Assembly: GCA_024277525.1 (NCBI GenBank)
Contig: JAJRUZ010000031.1
Coordinates: 1-39,971, forward strand
Origin: Caldifarciminota bacterium
Lineage (GTDB): Bacteria; Hydrothermota; Hydrothermia; Hydrothermales; JAJRUZ01
DNA length: 39,971 nucleotides
Direction: 5' to 3'
Under the pieces are notes generated by a model. The model saw only the letters and a list, made by a program, of their open reading frames with translations, was not told where the DNA came from and searched no databases. Made by a program: the position numbers and the translations under genes. Below are positions 39,207-39,971 of the stretch, in pieces (positions within the stretch are counted from its first letter, which is position 1; each line of letters starts with the position of its first letter).

Positions 39207-39971
39207 CTATTTTTTCCTTTGATTTTAAGGGCGGGTAGCTGACCCTTGAATGGAACCTGTGAATCAGCTTAGGAAGGATTGCGGACTTTATTTTTTCCAT
39301 ATCCTTTCTTGTTATTTCACATTCATCAAATTGCCCGTCAGAGAATCTATGGTTAATAACAGAATCGATTGCCTCCTGTATGCTCTGATATTCATACTTT
39401 TCAAGACTCCTTATTTTTGCCTCTATTCCGTCCAAAAGCATTATGATTGCTTCTTCTTTTTTCTCCGGCTTAGGACATTTATATCTGAATTCTTCTTCGG
39501 GTATATCCGGATTAATCCTTTTTGCCTTATCATAAAAAAATCCCATCAAAAGTGTTCCGTGATGTCTTTCAATTATCCTTACAACACTTTCCGGTATTTT
39601 ATATTTCCTTGCAATTTCAACTCCCCTTTTTACATGATTTTGTAAAATTACCGCACTTACAGTCGGAGCTATTTTATCATGCGGATTCGGGGAGCCTTTT
39701 GATAAGTTTTCAATAAAAAACTTCGGATTTTCAATTTTTCCGATATCATGATAAAGTCCTCCAACTTTCGCTAAAAGTGGATTTGCTCCTATTCTCTCTG
39801 CTGCTGTTCTCGCGAGTTCTGAAATCTGAACAGAATGTTCAAATGTTCCGGGGGCTTTTTGTTCAAGTAATTTTAAAAGAGGATGTTCCAAGTTGGATAG
39901 TTCAAGCAGTATAAAATCAGTTGTTATGCCGAATAATTTTTCATGTAAGGGCAAAAGGGTAACCGCTCCAA
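39187..39971 (-). CDS. HD-domain phosphohydrolase (7TM-HD / PgpH type), C-terminal part
   Basis: C-terminal part of a membrane-bound HD hydrolase; the window edge cuts the 5' end. The frame continues upstream of the TTG at 39954 as GAVTLLPLHEKLFG, so that TTG is not the start. The HD motif set is clear: H in APGTFEHSVQISEL, HD in LYHDIGKIENPKFF, H in LQNHVKRGVEIA, H in IIERHHGT and D in LLDGIEAK. 7TM-HD (PgpH) proteins hydrolyse cyclic di-AMP; this is likely because of the motif set and because ybeY follows, as it often does. The N-terminal sensor and seven membrane helices lie beyond the edge. Confidence 0.88.
   Translation of the reverse strand, partial: GAVTLLPLHEKLFGITTDFILLELSNLEHPLLKLLEQKAPGTFEHSVQISELARTAAERIGANPLLAKVGGLYHDIGKIENPKFFIENLSKGSPNPHDKIAPTVSAVILQNHVKRGVEIARKYKIPESVVRIIERHHGTLLMGFFYDKAKRINPDIPEEEFRYKCPKPEKKEEAIIMLLDGIEAKIRSLEKYEYQSIQEAIDSVINHRFSDGQFDECEITRKDMEKIKSAILPKLIHRFHSRVSYPPLKSKEKIVGTKQV

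Noticed and set aside
1-39971. CRISPR array, rRNA, insertion sequence or prophage
   Set aside because: No regularly spaced repeats, rRNA-like sequence, transposase or phage structural genes were seen on either strand.

Overview
The window is AT-rich bacterial DNA with very tight gene packing, mostly ATGA-type or longer overlaps. Several traits point to a diderm, probably anaerobic and thermophilic, bacterium of an uncultured FCB-like lineage (candidate phyla of the WOR-3 / Hydrothermae kind are a plausible but unproven placement). These traits are lpxB, a PorV-like outer-membrane protein, proteases with a FlgD-like C-terminal sorting domain, a ferredoxin-dependent 2-oxoacid oxidoreductase, an archaeal-type UPF0282 metallo-hydrolase and a core-only ComEC.

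Layout. 1-1975: a subtilisin-like exoprotease cut by the left edge and by an in-frame TAG; then hemB on the same strand (2045-3019). 3177-17802: a 14.6 kb minus-strand block. Read in transcription order it holds an outer-membrane protein, a Gfo/Idh oxidoreductase, a methyltransferase-family membrane protein with an internal TAA, lpxB, HU (own promoter), a small membrane ORF, der, a Na+/H+ antiporter, a small hypothetical gene, recX, ilvE, rpiB, UPF0282, hisC, nusB, a metallophosphoesterase with an apparent AUU start, PAP2, a histidine kinase, a response regulator and a PATAN/DUF4388 protein. 17879-19566: a DUF6922 gene under an operator-like palindrome, a class-I amidotransferase, a small protein and a nucleotidyltransferase, resembling a toxin-antitoxin-like module. 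19725-23519: PorV-like protein, a coiled-coil nuclease-like protein on the plus strand, then arsA and rsmA. 23539-31233 (plus): a second, intact subtilisin-like exoprotease with a near-consensus promoter, a frameshifted DUF488 gene, korA, a fused korB-gamma gene and two glycosyltransferases. 31230-34577 (minus): a TPR/STAND-like protein and a ComEC core. 34656-35879 (plus): cold-shock protein and ychF. 35947-right edge (minus): mltG, DUF4870, a VanZ-PgpA fusion, a DUF21 protein, ybeY and an HD phosphohydrolase cut by the right edge.

Regulation. Near-consensus sigma70-type promoters with 17-bp spacers can be read for HU, the second protease, the outer-membrane/lpxB operon and the coiled-coil gene. 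Many first genes have no Shine-Dalgarno and carry a -10-like hexamer exactly 6-7 nt before the start codon, which suggests frequent leaderless mRNAs. The HU mRNA is predicted to carry a perfect 13-nt GC-rich complementarity between its extreme 5' end and a site just after its stop codon followed by a U-run; this is the most unusual structure in the window.

Three otherwise intact genes carry one disrupting change each (TAG, TAA, and a -1 frame change at A9). Either the source sequence has point errors, or there is real gene decay or recoding; raw reads would decide. No rRNA, tRNA, CRISPR array or insertion sequence was found.
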